Counted from the stretch's first letter, positions 34,746 to 45,292 are shown. The stretch is DNA of 64,000 bases from Arcticibacter sp041902385 (GCF_041902385.1 NZ_CP169244.1:372001-436000), one strand, 5' to 3'. Numbers and translations are program-made. Notes: generated by a model not told the origin, from the sequence alone.

Positions 34746-37181
34746 ATGCAAAGATCGTTACTATTCTTGTTATCCCTTATCTACCCTTTTATTATTCTGG
34801 CAGGCCAGCCCTCTGGGGGCGTAAAAGGCACGGTGAAAACCAGCGATGGGAAGCCGGCAGTGGCCATCTCCATCAGAATTAAGGGGACTGGCATGGGGAC
34901 GCAGACTGATGAAAACGGAAGCTTTGCCATTCTGCATATTTCAAGCGGCTCCTATGTACTGGTGACTTCGGGCGTAGGTTTGCAGTCGCAGGAAAAGAAG
35001 TTTACTATTAAAGACGATGAAGTAGTGACCCTGAATCTGACGATGCGGGAAAATGCTGCTGAATTGCAGGAGATAACGGTTACGGGCGCGCGGACGAATA
35101 AATTCGCAAAAACAGAGAGCGAGTTTGTGTCTAAGATGCCCCTGAAGAACCTGGAGAACCCTCAGGTATACTCGGTGGTAACGAAAGACCTGCTGACCGA
35201 GCAGCTGGTGTTCTCTGTGGACGATGCGATCAGAAATGCGCCGGGTATCAGTAAAATGTGGGAAGCAACGGGCCGCTCAGGCGATGGCGGAGCTTATTAT
35301 AATTCAAGAGGCTTTACCATACAGAGCAATTTGCGTAACGGCATTGCCGGAGGTGTTTCAAGTGCGATCGATGCGGCTAATCTGGAAAGGCTGGAAGTGA
35401 TTAAAGGTCCCTCTGCTACTCTTTTTGGGAGCGCGCTCGGTTCGTATGGCGGTTTTATCAACCGGGTTACCAAAAAGCCGCTTGACACCACCGCAGTAGA
35501 AATTGGCATTGCGGGCGGCTCATACGACTTCTATCGCGGGAGTGTCGACATTAATACTCCTCTTGCACCCTCTAAAACGCTCCTATTCCGCGTCAATGCG
35601 GCATACAATCACGAAGGAAGCTTCCAGAATGTGGGATTTTCAAGAAACGTTGCTATTACACCCAGCTTGCAGTACAAGCCGAATGACCGGCTGACAGTGA
35701 ACCTCGATGCGGAGTTTATTTCAGGCAAAAACATTGGCAAGCAGATCATTTTCTTTAACACGCCGACTTCTGTGCTTGGTGTCACGCGTGCCGACCAGGT
35801 GAATCTTGATTACAAGCAGAGTTACATAGGCGACGACCTGTTCCAGAAATCGCGAAGCTCTAACCTCTTTGGTCAGGTAAATTACAAGTTGTCAGAAAAG
35901 TTCACATCGTCGACCAACATCACGGCAAGTCATAGCTATTCTGACGGCTTTGGTCCTTATTTCTATCTGGCACCGGACTCTTCAATTACTAAAAACCCCG
36001 CTGATGCAGGCAAATCGAATTATTTGCTTAGAAACGACCAGTCGACAAGAGACAGCAAACGCGATATTTTCGAAATTCAGCAGAACTTCATTGGCGATTT
36101 CCGGATCGGCTCTCTAAGGAACCGTTTGGTTGTAGGCCTTGACTTCCTGCGTATCAATTCAGACCAGCACTTTGTTTGGGGCTATCTTGATGCAGTTCCC
36201 ATGAATTCTCCCGGCTTCAACTATGGCAGCTTCAATGCTCAGAATATGTCGGCAGTTTATGCGCGTGGAGGGGGAGGCGTCTACCCTTCTGTTGAGAAAA
36301 GCAATACCTATAGCGCCTTTGCATCAGACGTGCTTAATCTGAGCGACCGCCTGAGTATTCTTGCAGCCCTTCGCCTCGATCATTTTGACAATAAAGGAGG
36401 GACTGTAGGCGTACCGGTTAAATCGTACAGCCAAACGGCTTTATCGCCCAAGTTCGGAGCCGTATACCAGCTGGTAAAGGATCAGGTCTCGCTTTTTGCG
36501 AATTACCAGAATGCCTTTAAGAATCAGAATACGTATGCGGCTTATAATCCGGCTGATCCGTCAACGCCTATCGTCACAAGCGCCAAGCCTGAACAGGCTG
36601 ATCAGTTTGAAGGAGGTGTGAAGGTGGATGCTCTGGGCGGAAGATTGACCACCACTCTGAGCTACTACGACATCAAAGTGAAAAACATGCTCAGGACAGA
36701 CCTCAGAGCACCTCTGACGAGCGTTCAGGATGGCACTCAGCTGAGCCGAGGCCTGGAGTTTGAAATGATTGGCAACCCGGTGATGGGACTTAACGTGATT
36801 GCAGGTTTCAGCTATAACGACTCTAAATACGACAAAGCCGATGCAGATGTGAACGGTCTCCGTCCTACAACAGCTGGATCTCCTTACCTTGCGAACCTCT
36901 GGCTGAGCTACCGGATTCCGGGAAGTCAGCTGAAAGGTCTGGGCTTTGGCTTCGGCGGCAACTACGCCAGCGATAACAAAATTTTGAACAGCGTATCAAT
37001 GGGGACTTTTACACTCCCGGCATACACGGTACTGAACGCGACGGTCTTCTATGACCGCCCGGCCTACCGTATTGGACTAAAGGCTGATAACATCACAAAT
37101 GAGCACTACTGGATCGGGTATTCGACCATGAATCCGCAGAAACTTAGGAGCTTCTCAGCGAGTTTGGCTTATAAGTTCTAA
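34746..37181 (+). CDS. TonB-dependent siderophore-type outer-membrane receptor
   Basis: About 811 residues from ATG 34746, chosen because it starts the signal peptide (MQRSLLFLLSLIYPFIILAGQ). A carboxypeptidase-regulatory-like domain (GGVKGTVKTSDGKPAVAISI) is followed by the plug (VDDAIRNAPGISKMW, YYNSRGF, LERLEVIKGPSATLFGS) and a FhuA/FecA-type barrel ending YWIGYSTMNPQKLRSFSASLAYKF. There is no STN domain, so no direct sigma signalling. The ligand is probably a ferric siderophore. A rho-independent terminator follows at 37201. Confidence 0.9.
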   Translation: MQRSLLFLLSLIYPFIILAGQPSGGVKGTVKTSDGKPAVAISIRIKGTGMGTQTDENGSFAILHISSGSYVLVTSGVGLQSQEKKFTIKDDEVVTLNLTMRENAAELQEITVTGARTNKFAKTESEFVSKMPLKNLENPQVYSVVTKDLLTEQLVFSVDDAIRNAPGISKMWEATGRSGDGGAYYNSRGFTIQSNLRNGIAGGVSSAIDAANLERLEVIKGPSATLFGSALGSYGGFINRVTKKPLDTTAVEIGIAGGSYDFYRGSVDINTPLAPSKTLLFRVNAAYNHEGSFQNVGFSRNVAITPSLQYKPNDRLTVNLDAEFISGKNIGKQIIFFNTPTSVLGVTRADQVNLDYKQSYIGDDLFQKSRSSNLFGQVNYKLSEKFTSSTNITASHSYSDGFGPYFYLAPDSSITKNPADAGKSNYLLRNDQSTRDSKRDIFEIQQNFIGDFRIGSLRNRLVVGLDFLRINSDQHFVWGYLDAVPMNSPGFNYGSFNAQNMSAVYARGGGGVYPSVEKSNTYSAFASDVLNLSDRLSILAALRLDHFDNKGGTVGVPVKSYSQTALSPKFGAVYQLVKDQVSLFANYQNAFKNQNTYAAYNPADPSTPIVTSAKPEQADQFEGGVKVDALGGRLTTTLSYYDIKVKNMLRTDLRAPLTSVQDGTQLSRGLEFEMIGNPVMGLNVIAGFSYNDSKYDKADADVNGLRPTTAGSPYLANLWLSYRIPGSQLKGLGFGFGGNYASDNKILNSVSMGTFTLPAYTVLNATVFYDRPAYRIGLKADNITNEHYWIGYSTMNPQKLRSFSASLAYKF

Positions 37182-37200
37182 GAAATGTTGTCCATCTAAA

Positions 37201-37234
37201 AAGGGGCTGAATCACACGTGATTTCGGCCCCTTC
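37201..37234 (+). terminator. Rho-independent terminator after the TonB receptor
   Basis: AAGGGGCTGAA and TTCGGCCCCTT pair around TCACACGTGA (itself palindromic), followed by CTTTTA, 20 bp after the stop. Confidence 0.85.
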
Positions 37235-37432
37235 TTTTATTTTTCGGGCATTACATTCTCAATTTCCTTTTATGGATACAACCGGCATCTCTGCCGAAAT
37301 CATTTGGTTTAAATAAGCTGACCTGGCAGTTTTTAAGGACTTGAGAAAATCTGTCACCTGATCTCCGTAACTTCTTTTGGAAAAAGCGTAGATGAAATGC
37401 GCGAAGGAGACGAGCCTTAAATTCAGGAAAGC

Positions 37433-38637
37433 TCAGTCGCGATGAGAACGGTGAACTGACGTTTGGCTGCCTGGCTGAAAGTGCTCTGAAAATTTCTTCT
37501 TCCACTCAATGGGACTTTGCCCCTCGAGATTGGAGAACCAGCGGCTTATGTGACTATCATCGGGAAATCCCAAAGCAAAAGCGATTTCCTTGATACTCTT
37601 ATTGTCTAAGAGCAACTGCTTAAAGCGACTCAGTCTGCGAAGCTGAATCTCCTCATGAATACTATGGCCTGTGGCGACTTTGAACCTATTGTTAAGTGCT
37701 TTTATCGACAGGGCCCCCTGAGCAGCTACTTCTGCGACGCCGAGCTGCTTGCCCAGGTTTGCTGTGATATAGCTTATCGCTCTTGTGACCTCTTCATCCT
37801 CTACTGCCACCGTATCGGTAGACGCCCGTTCTATAACTTCAGCTGCTTCCGTCAGGATCACTTTCTCCCCGGGTTGCTTTCCGTTCATCAGGTCGCTAAG
37901 CATGGTGCAAATGGTGTTGGCGGTCTGATAGTGGTTCCGTGAGATACTTGAAAGATTAGGATACGTGATGTTGCAGATGAGCTCGTCGTTATCAATTCCA
38001 AGGACTGCGATCTCATGCGGCACCTTTATTCCTGCCATTGAGCAGGCATTGATCAGTATCTGCCCGAAATCGTCATTACAACATAAGATCCCTGTTGGAC
38101 GGGGAAGGCCCTTTAGCCAGGAAATCAGCTCCCCGAAATTATGTGAAAGCACATCGCGCTCGTTGCCTTTGAGGAGATAGGAGTAGAATGCTGCGCCCCA
38201 CTGCCCTGCCCTCTTTTCAAAACTGGCAAGGCGCGCAACCGACCATTCAAGTTTCTCGATCCCAAAGAAGGCGAGATTGCGGAATCCTTTTTTCTGAAAT
38301 ATGCCGCGGCGAGCTCCCCATCCGTATCATAATTGCCTTTCACATAAGGGATATCCGGAAAATGATTCACTGAAGTAACCTGAATAATGGGGATGCCGAG
38401 ACGGCTCATTTCCGCTATATTATCGCCGAACTCCACAATGCAGCCATCGGGCTTTACTGCCTTAATAATGCTTAAATTGTTTTTCGCCTGCCGGGTTTTC
38501 AGGAAATAGGCCGGTTCGAAGATGATATCCCAATGGCTCACCCGGTTGTTGTAAGCATAGATACCCCTCAGGATGTCCCGACTATATCCTCTTCCAGACT
38601 CAAGATGTACAAAAACCTTCTTTCTCACCGCGGGCAA
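37433..38637 (-). CDS. XylR-type (LacI-like sensor + AraC HTH) activator, apparent frameshift
   Basis: Two frames make one XylR-like protein. The 5' frame (start 38637) has the sugar-binding domain start: VFVHLESGRGYSRDILRGIYAY...GCIVEFGD..IPIIQVTSVNHFPDIPYVKGNYDTDGELAAAYF. The 3' frame (to 37433) continues with ILCCNDDFGQILINACSMAGIKVPHEIAVLGIDND and ends with an AraC domain (NNRFKVATGHSIHEEIQLRRLSRFKQLLL, IKEIAFALGFPDDSHISRWF). Adding one base to the T6 run at 38288-38293 turns RKKDSAIS into RKKGFRNLAFFG and joins them. It is divergent from the dehydratase-SDR operon, which it should activate in response to a sugar or sugar acid. Confidence 0.85.
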
Positions 38638-38788
38638 TATATGGCGGTAAAATAGCCAAAAAAGGCTAAAGAAGCGAAGCCCGCCGCTTTAATTTTGGCA
38701 AGCTGCCGAAGGAGGTGCAAAAGCCCTGCTGAGAAGGTCTTTATCACTGTCGGGCGGTTTTACCACTTGAAACTAAATTAAAAAGACG

Positions 38789-39877
38789 ATGAGTTCTTCT
38801 GTTAACATTCGTGATTATAAGCTATATAAAGCGGTCGCAACGCTTAAGAAGCCGATAGCCGATGCGACGCACACCCTTCATGAGATATCCTTTCTTGTTC
38901 TGCGGCTAAGGCTGGAGAACGGCGTAGTGGGCGAGTCGTACCTCCTGTCGTTCCAGTATTCTCCAAATGCTATTCAGGGCGCCTTTAAAGATCTCCTGCC
39001 TTTGGTGAAGGGGTATTCGGTGAGTGATACCGGCAAGGTTTTCCAAAAGATGGACGAAGTATCGGAATACTTCGGGAATTCGGGTATCAATCGATGGGTA
39101 CAGGCGGCCGTAAATGTGGCCATGTGGGATGCATGGGGCAAGTGTTTGGGCCAGCCTATTGCTAAACTCCTGGGCACCAGTCGCGACAAGTGCGCTATTT
39201 ATGGCAGCGGCGGCTGGATTTCGTACACACCCGATGAACTGGTGGAAGAGGTATCTAACTATGTAAGTCGCGGCTTCTCAGCAGTAAAGATTAAAGTAGG
39301 ATCTCCTGACTGGCGCAGGGACCTGGAACGACTGAAGATAGTTCGTGATGCGGTTGGGAACAAGGTGAACATCATGATGGATGCCAACCAGGGCATGAAC
39401 CTGCCTGCGGCTATACAACTTGCAAGAGCAGCAAGGGATCTCGACATCTTCTGGTTTGAAGAACCTGTTCATCATCAGGACTTCGACAGTTATCAGGCAC
39501 TAAAACAGCAAACAGGGATATCGCTTGCAATGGGAGAGCGGGAATACGATACGCTTCCCCTTTCTCAGCTATTGCAACGGAAGGCAATCGATATCTGGCA
39601 GCCCGACCTTCTGAGGATCGGCGGAGTGGAAGCATGGCGTGAGAGTGCGGCTCTGGCTCACAGCTATCATGTGCCAGTTTTGCCTCACTATTACAAGGAC
39701 TATGACGTTCCTCTTGTCTGCTCTGCACCTAACGGCATAGGAGTTGAATCGTTCGACTGGATAGATCCGCTGATCGACAACCCGATGGTGATAAAAGACG
39801 GATTTGCTTATCCGCATGAGCAACCAGGATGGGGCTTCAACTTTATTGATGATCACTTAACAGAAATCGTATGGTAA
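38789..39877 (+). CDS. Enolase-superfamily (mandelate racemase/sugar-acid dehydratase) enzyme
   Basis: 362 residues. The superfamily capping domain is followed by the barrel with the base AVKIKVG (Lys-x-Lys at 165-167), metal ligands in IMMDANQG, FWFEEP and AMGERE, and a late His in VPVLPHYYKDYD. This ligand set fits the mandelate racemase subgroup, which includes acid-sugar dehydratases such as galactarate, talarate and fuconate dehydratase. It overlaps the SDR gene by 7 bp (shared ATGGTAA), so the two are translationally coupled. With the nearby GH28 and XylR regulator, a role in uronic- or aldonic-acid breakdown is likely; the exact substrate is unknown. Confidence 0.85.
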   Translation: MSSSVNIRDYKLYKAVATLKKPIADATHTLHEISFLVLRLRLENGVVGESYLLSFQYSPNAIQGAFKDLLPLVKGYSVSDTGKVFQKMDEVSEYFGNSGINRWVQAAVNVAMWDAWGKCLGQPIAKLLGTSRDKCAIYGSGGWISYTPDELVEEVSNYVSRGFSAVKIKVGSPDWRRDLERLKIVRDAVGNKVNIMMDANQGMNLPAAIQLARAARDLDIFWFEEPVHHQDFDSYQALKQQTGISLAMGEREYDTLPLSQLLQRKAIDIWQPDLLRIGGVEAWRESAALAHSYHVPVLPHYYKDYDVPLVCSAPNGIGVESFDWIDPLIDNPMVIKDGFAYPHEQPGWGFNFIDDHLTEIVW

Positions 39878-40638
39878 CGGCTGCTGAAGCGTTCTCCCTG
39901 AAGGGGAAAGTTGCACTTGTAACAGGAGGCGGTACCGGCATCGGACTTGGCATCAGCAAAGCCTTGATAGCAGCAGGTGCCAGGGTATTGATCACCGGAA
40001 GAAGGGAAGAGGTATTAAAACAAGCCATAGCAGAGTTAGGGGAACAGGCGCAGTACAGAGTTTTCGACGTAACAAACACAGCCGAAATTCCCGCTTTTGT
40101 GGCTTCCCTAAACTCAGAATACGAGAAGATTGACATTCTGGTCAACAATGCCGGCATTCATCTCAAAAAGACAGCACTGGAAACAAGCGACGACGAGTTT
40201 GCGCGGATTATGCAAACCAATCTGCTTTCAGTCTTCTCTTTATCAAGGGAATGCGCCAGACATATGACCGCCGGCCAAAGCGGGTCGATCATCTTCATAG
40301 GCTCAATGGCTGGCATCTTTGGAATTGACCGGGTGTCAGCCTACGGAACCTCAAAGGCGGCGCTTACCGGACTGATGAATAATCTGGTGGCCGAGTTTTC
40401 AAAGGACAAAGTAAGGGTAAACACCGTTGCACCAGGATGGATCGAGTCGCCTATGTTTCTGAATGCTGTGAACGCAGATCCGGCGAGGAAAGAGAAAATA
40501 GTGAACAGAATAGCAATGCCTGGATTCGGGACACCGGAAGACATAGGAAACGCGGTGGTATTCTTATCCTCACCAGCGGCGAGATACATCACAGGGGTGG
40601 TGCTGCCCGTGGATGGAGGCGCTGCTATAAATTTCTAA
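39871..40638 (+). CDS. Short-chain dehydrogenase/reductase
   Basis: 255 residues, classical SDR: cofactor motif TGGGTGIG (about 17-24), NNAG at about 90-93, and the catalytic Ser/Tyr/Lys as GSMAGIF...SAYGTSKAAL (Y-x-x-x-K). VRVNTVAPGWIESPM and the C-terminal YITGVVLPVDGGAAINF are typical of 3-ketoacyl/gluconate 5-dehydrogenase-like SDRs. Arg in ITGRREE suggests NADP preference. It is coupled to the dehydratase upstream and probably reduces or oxidises a keto-sugar acid in the same pathway. Confidence 0.9.
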   Translation: MVTAAEAFSLKGKVALVTGGGTGIGLGISKALIAAGARVLITGRREEVLKQAIAELGEQAQYRVFDVTNTAEIPAFVASLNSEYEKIDILVNNAGIHLKKTALETSDDEFARIMQTNLLSVFSLSRECARHMTAGQSGSIIFIGSMAGIFGIDRVSAYGTSKAALTGLMNNLVAEFSKDKVRVNTVAPGWIESPMFLNAVNADPARKEKIVNRIAMPGFGTPEDIGNAVVFLSSPAARYITGVVLPVDGGAAINF

Positions 40639-40778
40639 GGCACCTCCTTGGTTCGGAAGAAACATTCAGAAAGTCGCGCACCTGAATGCTGAAGAAAGTT
40701 ATCTGAACGTTTTTATGGGCGTTGAAGAAAAAGGAAGTTCCTGAGGAAATATTCATGATCTGAGCTTTCAAACGGGGC

Positions 40779-40930
40779 GAAAGCTGAAGCTCAGGGTTTG
40801 CTCCTAAAGTCAAAGGCTTGATTAAAGGCTTCCAATCAAATGAAAGCCGGAGATTACTTGGTTCGCTCCTAAAGTTAAAGTCTTCATTAGAAACTTCCGA
40901 ATCAAACGAAAGCGGGAGCTTACTTGGTTG
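40779..40930. repeat. Degenerate tandem repeat, about 65-bp period, 2-3 copies
   Basis: GAAAGC recurs at 40779, 40842 and 40908, and GCTCCTAAAGT at 40800 and 40865. Matching words (TTACTTGGTT, AATCAAA) keep the same order, so the period is 63-66 bp. It fills much of the 850-base gap (40639-41491) between the SDR and GH28 genes. Apart from this and two hairpins I see nothing else there. Confidence 0.65.
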
Positions 40931-40970
40931 ACGCCTCCAGAAAAGCGAGACTTAAACATTGAGTTCAGGA

Positions 40971-41010
40971 AAAAAAGAGGCTGTATCATAATTGATTTCA
41001 GCCTCTTTTT
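40971..41010 (+). terminator. Rho-independent terminator
   Basis: AAAAAAGAGGCTG and CAGCCTCTTTTT enclose TATCATAATTGATTT, a stem of 12 bp or more with a T run. It is similar in layout to the terminators at 30721 and 37201 and probably ends the dehydratase-SDR transcript after a long 3' region. Confidence 0.8.
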
Positions 41011-41230
41011 CGTTAACAGCCGTTTAGTTAATTCACTCATTACTTATCCTTAGCGATCAACAAGAATAATATACCTTTTAAATCGCTTTTCTCCTAAAGG
41101 CGGCTTTTAAGTCAGCCTTTTACAAATCTTGATGAGTGCAAAACTTGGGACGTACATCCCTATTCCATAATTTGGTTCAAAGAACAAAAGAGCGTCACTA
41201 AAATGCCAAGGGGCTATCAGCCCCCTCTCT

Positions 41231-41273
41231 AATCAGCAGGATCATGGATTCGCATTCCCTGATCCTGCTGATT
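41231..41273. terminator. 14-bp perfect hairpin, possible bidirectional terminator
   Basis: AATCAGCAGGATCA pairs perfectly with TGATCCTGCTGATT across a 15-base loop. It lies between the convergent SDR and GH28 genes. A smaller GGGGC/GCCCC hairpin precedes it at about 41212-41224. Confidence 0.6.
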
Positions 41274-41491
41274 GTTCTGATACTTAGCATCACGATCCCT
41301 TTCTGTCAAATTAACGCTAACAGCAGAGGCTTAAATTAAAACGCCTTCCAAACCCGGTTATTCGAAATGGAAGAATAACCATTGATACCACTGCGGCACG
41401 ATCCGAGGTTTTTGGAGAGCTTGCGAAGAAGAGTAGGCCCCAAGGGTTAGAGCAGCGGTAGTATCAATCATTTCCGCCAGCCTCTTTCTCC

Positions 41492-42973
41492 TTAATCCCG
41501 TCGTTTTAATCCTGGTTCTGTCCTGGCCTGTTTCACATCAATCAGTTGCACTTCAGGAACGGCTCCGCTGAGCGTACGCATCCGTTCAATGCTTAGGTTC
41601 AAAACATCTACCGCAATAACAGCCGTACGCTCATCCGGCTTTTCCGATGCAAGTACAATATCCGAAAGAGCAATATCCTTCACATGCCGGATAAAGAAGG
41701 CAGAAGAGGGCAGCGCTTTCCAGACTGTTGGCTCGGGATACCCTTTCTCGTCCTCAGAAACAAGATCGTGACGGGCGATGTACTCTCCGGACTTCAGTCC
41801 TCCGGCATTTCGGAAGGTAACATGGTCGACAGATACGTTCTCGATCAAAGCACCAGGCACCCCCGTAATGGAAGAACAATAGTTGCCCGTATTATAAGCC
41901 GTTATATTGCTGATGCGCACGTTCCTCATCGTGCCGGAGGGAGGTGTAGGAATTCCTTCCATGTACTTCCTGGCACGATTTCCCAGACGCACGTAGATGG
42001 GGCACTCCGTTCCCTCTATTACAATGTTGTTCACGTTGACGCCATCCATAATACCGCCATCAACAATCTCTAGTGAGAGGGCTGTAATGCCGATGTTCGT
42101 CCTGCCGAAGATGGGCGGCTCCTTGCTTTTTGTTGGCTTGACCACGCAGTTGCTGATCGTAATGTTTTTGAAGCCGCCTGTAGATTCAGTGCCGCACTTA
42201 ATCGCATTGGTGTAGCTGCTGGTAATGCAGTTGGTGATCACCACGTCAGAGCATCCCGCACTTCCTGTACTTTTCAGCACGATGGCATCGTCGTCCGAGT
42301 CGATAATGCTGTTGGATAACACGAAACGGCGGCATCCGTCAATATCAATACCGTCATTGTTCCGGTTGGCGTGATTGTAGACGTTGATGCGGTCAACAAT
42401 GACATCTTCGCAATTCAGATAGTGCTGGTTCCAGATCCCGGCATTACGCATGCTGACATCCTTTACCGAAACATTCTGGCAGGAGATGAAAAGAACGTTC
42501 CGCGGCCTTCCGTCAAGATCTCCCTGAGGAAGTCCTGGCCTTGGGCTCTGAGAGGCACCGCGTCCGTCGAGAGTACCGGCGCCGCTGATCGCGATATTCT
42601 TTGCATTTACGGCGTAGATGAACGCATACCAGCCTCCCGGGTCCTTCTGAGAGCGGTATTCTGGCCGCTGCTGAGCGGGGAAGTCGGCATGACGCGTGCT
42701 TGCATACAGCACCGCCCCTCTTTGCAGATGGAGTTCAACATTGTCTTTCAGGACGATGGTGCCGCTCTTGAAATTTCCAGCGGGGATAACCACGCGGCCT
42801 CCTCCATTGCGATAACAGGCATCCACTGCCTTATTGATTGCGGCAGTACTCAGCTTTGTGGTGTCGGCTACAGCACCAAAGGCGGTGACATTAAAGTCCT
42901 GTGCGAACAAGCGTGTTCCGGCTGTAAGATACAGGGCGCATGCGAATAACGCTTTTAAAAATGATCTCTTCAT
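41492..42973 (-). CDS. GH28 polygalacturonase-like enzyme
   Basis: 493 residues with signal peptide (LKALFACALYLTAGTRLFAQ). Right-handed parallel beta-helix with the GH28 motifs: NVTAFGAVADTTKLSTAAINKAVDAC at the start, NNDGIDIDGC (catalytic Asp), DSDDDAIVLKS (two Asp) and NAIKCGTEST. GH28 enzymes hydrolyse alpha-1,4 galacturonosyl or rhamnogalacturonan linkages in pectin. The motif order and Bacteroidota context favour an exo-acting or rhamnogalacturonan-type member. It follows 28 bp after a SusD remnant, suggesting it was part of a larger pectin locus now partly lost. Confidence 0.88.
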   Translation of the reverse strand: MKRSFLKALFACALYLTAGTRLFAQDFNVTAFGAVADTTKLSTAAINKAVDACYRNGGGRVVIPAGNFKSGTIVLKDNVELHLQRGAVLYASTRHADFPAQQRPEYRSQKDPGGWYAFIYAVNAKNIAISGAGTLDGRGASQSPRPGLPQGDLDGRPRNVLFISCQNVSVKDVSMRNAGIWNQHYLNCEDVIVDRINVYNHANRNNDGIDIDGCRRFVLSNSIIDSDDDAIVLKSTGSAGCSDVVITNCITSSYTNAIKCGTESTGGFKNITISNCVVKPTKSKEPPIFGRTNIGITALSLEIVDGGIMDGVNVNNIVIEGTECPIYVRLGNRARKYMEGIPTPPSGTMRNVRISNITAYNTGNYCSSITGVPGALIENVSVDHVTFRNAGGLKSGEYIARHDLVSEDEKGYPEPTVWKALPSSAFFIRHVKDIALSDIVLASEKPDERTAVIAVDVLNLSIERMRTLSGAVPEVQLIDVKQARTEPGLKRRD

Positions 42974-43001
42974 TTAAGGAATATGGGTTAGTGCTGCTAA
43001 T

Positions 43002-43279
43002 TTAATAACCTTTATTCTGTGTAATAGCAGAATTTTGCTGTCTGACAATCTCAGGTATGGGAGGAGCAGCTTCTCAGCCGTAACAGGCTTCCCTTTTGCG
43101 CCCAGCACAGGAACTGCGCGATTCGTTCGGCGCAGGTCAAAGCCTCTCTGAAACTCAATGGCCAGCTCTACTCTCCGCTCGTGCTCAATGGCCAGATCAA
43201 GGCTGGGATACTGGGCAGAGGGATAAGCGGCTGAGCCGTATAGCGGCACTCCTGCGCGCTCGCGCACTTTATTGAGCAT
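43002..43279 (-). pseudogene. 3' remnant of a susD gene
   Basis: About 92 codons match only the C-terminal end of SusD proteins: LNKVRERAGVPLY, IEHERRVELAIEFQRGFDLRRTNRAV, then TAEKLLLP. Adding one base to the G3 run at 43059-43061 gives the perfect family ending LLLPIPEIVRQQ...AITQNKGY with a stop at 43002. Upstream of 43295 the frame is closed and no SusD N-terminus or susC is found, so at least 85 percent of the gene is missing: a real deletion, unlike the single-base lesions. It precedes the GH28 gene in the same direction. Confidence 0.85.
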
Positions 43280-43526
43280 AAAGGGATCAGTTTGTTAAGC
43301 GAATATAACTCAGATTCCTTGCTTGTTAACAACATTTTACTTGCGCGATCAGTTTTTTGTTGCTTAATTGTAATTCGAATCATAGGGAGTGCCGCAATCA
43401 CAATTATACTATTCGTTAGACTTTTTTCAGGCGACTGGAAAACAGGCATTGCTGTCTCTTCAATATAATGCAGCTTGCTAACCTGTTCTTCCCCGCCGTT
43501 TGTAAAACATTTAGAATTTCAAAGAG

Positions 43527-45118
43527 ATGTATAAGTACATTATCGCGATGATATTATGCGGCATTTGCCTTACTGCAAAAAGCCAGATCTGGACGCCCGA
43601 CAAGGCCGACGGCACCTATAAAAATCCCATCATTCATGCCGACTATTCCGATCCGGATGTAATCCGGGTAGGCGACGACTATTACATGGTCGCCTCCAGC
43701 TTCAATTGCCAGCCCGGGATTCCGGTTCTTCATTCTAAGGATCTGGTGAACTGGACGATTATCAACCATGTGTACGACCGCCTCCCCTTGCAGCGGTACG
43801 AGAGGGTTCAGCCTGGACAAGGCTCATGGGCGCCATCCATCCGTTATCACGGGGGACTCTTTTATGTGTATTTCTGTACCCCTGAAGACGGGCTGTTTAT
43901 GGCAACAGCAAAGCACCCTTCAGGCAAATGGACGCTGCGACTGGTGCAGAAGGTGACTAACTGGGAAGACCCCTGTCCGTTCTGGGACGATGACGGGCAG
44001 GCCTATCTGCTCCGCGGAGCTGTAGGTGCCGGCCCTGCCATTCTGCATAAGATGACGCCCGACGGAACGAGGCTTCTTGACAACGGCAAGATCATTTACC
44101 GCGATGACCGCAAACAGCCCGTGCTGGAAGGATTTAAATTTATGGACAAGCGCGACGGCTACTATTACTTTAGTGCGCCGGCCGGAGGCGTACAAACAGG
44201 ATGGCAGTCGGTGTTCCGCTCCCGTAACATCTACGGCCCCTACGAAGATAAGATCATCCTGCACCAGGGAAACAGTACGGTGAACGGCCCCCATCAGGGA
44301 GGGATTGTAGAGACGCAAACGGGCGAATGGTGGTTCGTACATTTCCAGGATAAGAGATTTTACGGGCGCATCGTACACCTGCAGCCCGTTCAATGGAAAA
44401 ATGGATGGCCAGTGGCTGGTATTGACCAGGATGGAGACGGTACTGGCGAGCCGGTGCTCAGCTTCAAGAAGCCCAACGTGGGCCGTGCTAACTTTCCTGT
44501 TACCGTACCTCAGACAGACGATGACTTCAGCACCGGGAAGCTGGGCTTGCAATGGCAGTGGCAGGGAGCCCCCCAGAAGGACTGGTATCAACTCAGCAAA
44601 GAAAGAAAAGGCATCCGTCTGATGGCCATATCCAACCCTACCGACAGTGGCAGCCTCTTCTATACGCCCAATCTGCTGCTGCAAAAGATTCCGGCACCGG
44701 CGTTCACTGTTACCACAGCGGTTAACTTCCACCCCCAACAGGACGGAGACCGCGCTGGCCTGAGTGTTGCGGGCAACTACTTCACCTTCCTCTGTCTGGA
44801 AAAGGAAGCCAGCGGCAACTCTCTGGTCCTGTATGAGGGTAAAAGGGAGAACAGAAAGTTTCTGATGCCCAAAAAGCTTCTGAGCTCCCCGCCTCCGCCG
44901 GAAAGGTGTGGTTACGGGTGAGCATTACAGAAGATGGCACCTGCCGCTATTCGTACAGCCTGAACGGTTCTGACTTTAAAGACTATGGCGATGCTTACTC
45001 CGTGCAGCAGGGCACCTGGATCGGAGCAAAGTTAGGATTGATCTGCTTGTCACCCTCGCTGATGGAGTCAAAGGGGTATGCCGACTTTGAATTTTTCAGA
45101 TTTGGAAGCCAGCGGTAA
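43527..45118 (+). CDS. GH43-family glycosidase (subfamily 12-like), apparent frameshift
   Basis: About 530 residues when repaired. The signal peptide (YIIAMILCGICLTAKSQ) is followed by the five-bladed propeller with the first catalytic Asp in NPIIHADYSDPDVIRVGDDYYMVASS, then GSWAPSIRYHGG, WEDPCPFWDDDGQAYL and the acid Glu in VLEGFKF. A C-terminal beta-sandwich (DDDFSTGKLGLQWQWQGAP...) follows, as in beta-xylosidase/arabinofuranosidase members. The frame stops at 44921. One extra base in the A5 run at 44871-44875 gives KASELPASAGKVWLRVSITEDG and continues to 45118. It is likely to act on arabinan or xylan side chains and is divergent from the GH28 region. Confidence 0.87.
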
Positions 45119-45203
45119 AAAGTCGCTTTTATAAGCATCAGATTGCGTTATTAAGATCGCAAATTGATTTTTTAAAGTCTACTGAACATCACTTCGCGGG
45201 GCT

Positions 45204-45292
45204 TGAACAACATAAAGTACAGGCAGCGCAATAGCAGTGTACAAGTCTTCCCCGTGAACTTAGTGTTTGAACAGGACATAAAGTACAGGCAA
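45204..45292. repeat. Two-copy imperfect repeat, 66-bp period
   Basis: ACATAAAGTACAGGCA occurs at 45210 and 45276, preceded in both by TGAACA. The period is 66 bp. It lies in the 258-base gap between the GH43 and Dabb genes, which otherwise shows no feature. Confidence 0.7.

Noticed and set aside
37251..37505. 84-codon minus-strand ORF after the TonB receptor
   Set aside because: Overlaps the XylR gene end in another frame and shows no domain.
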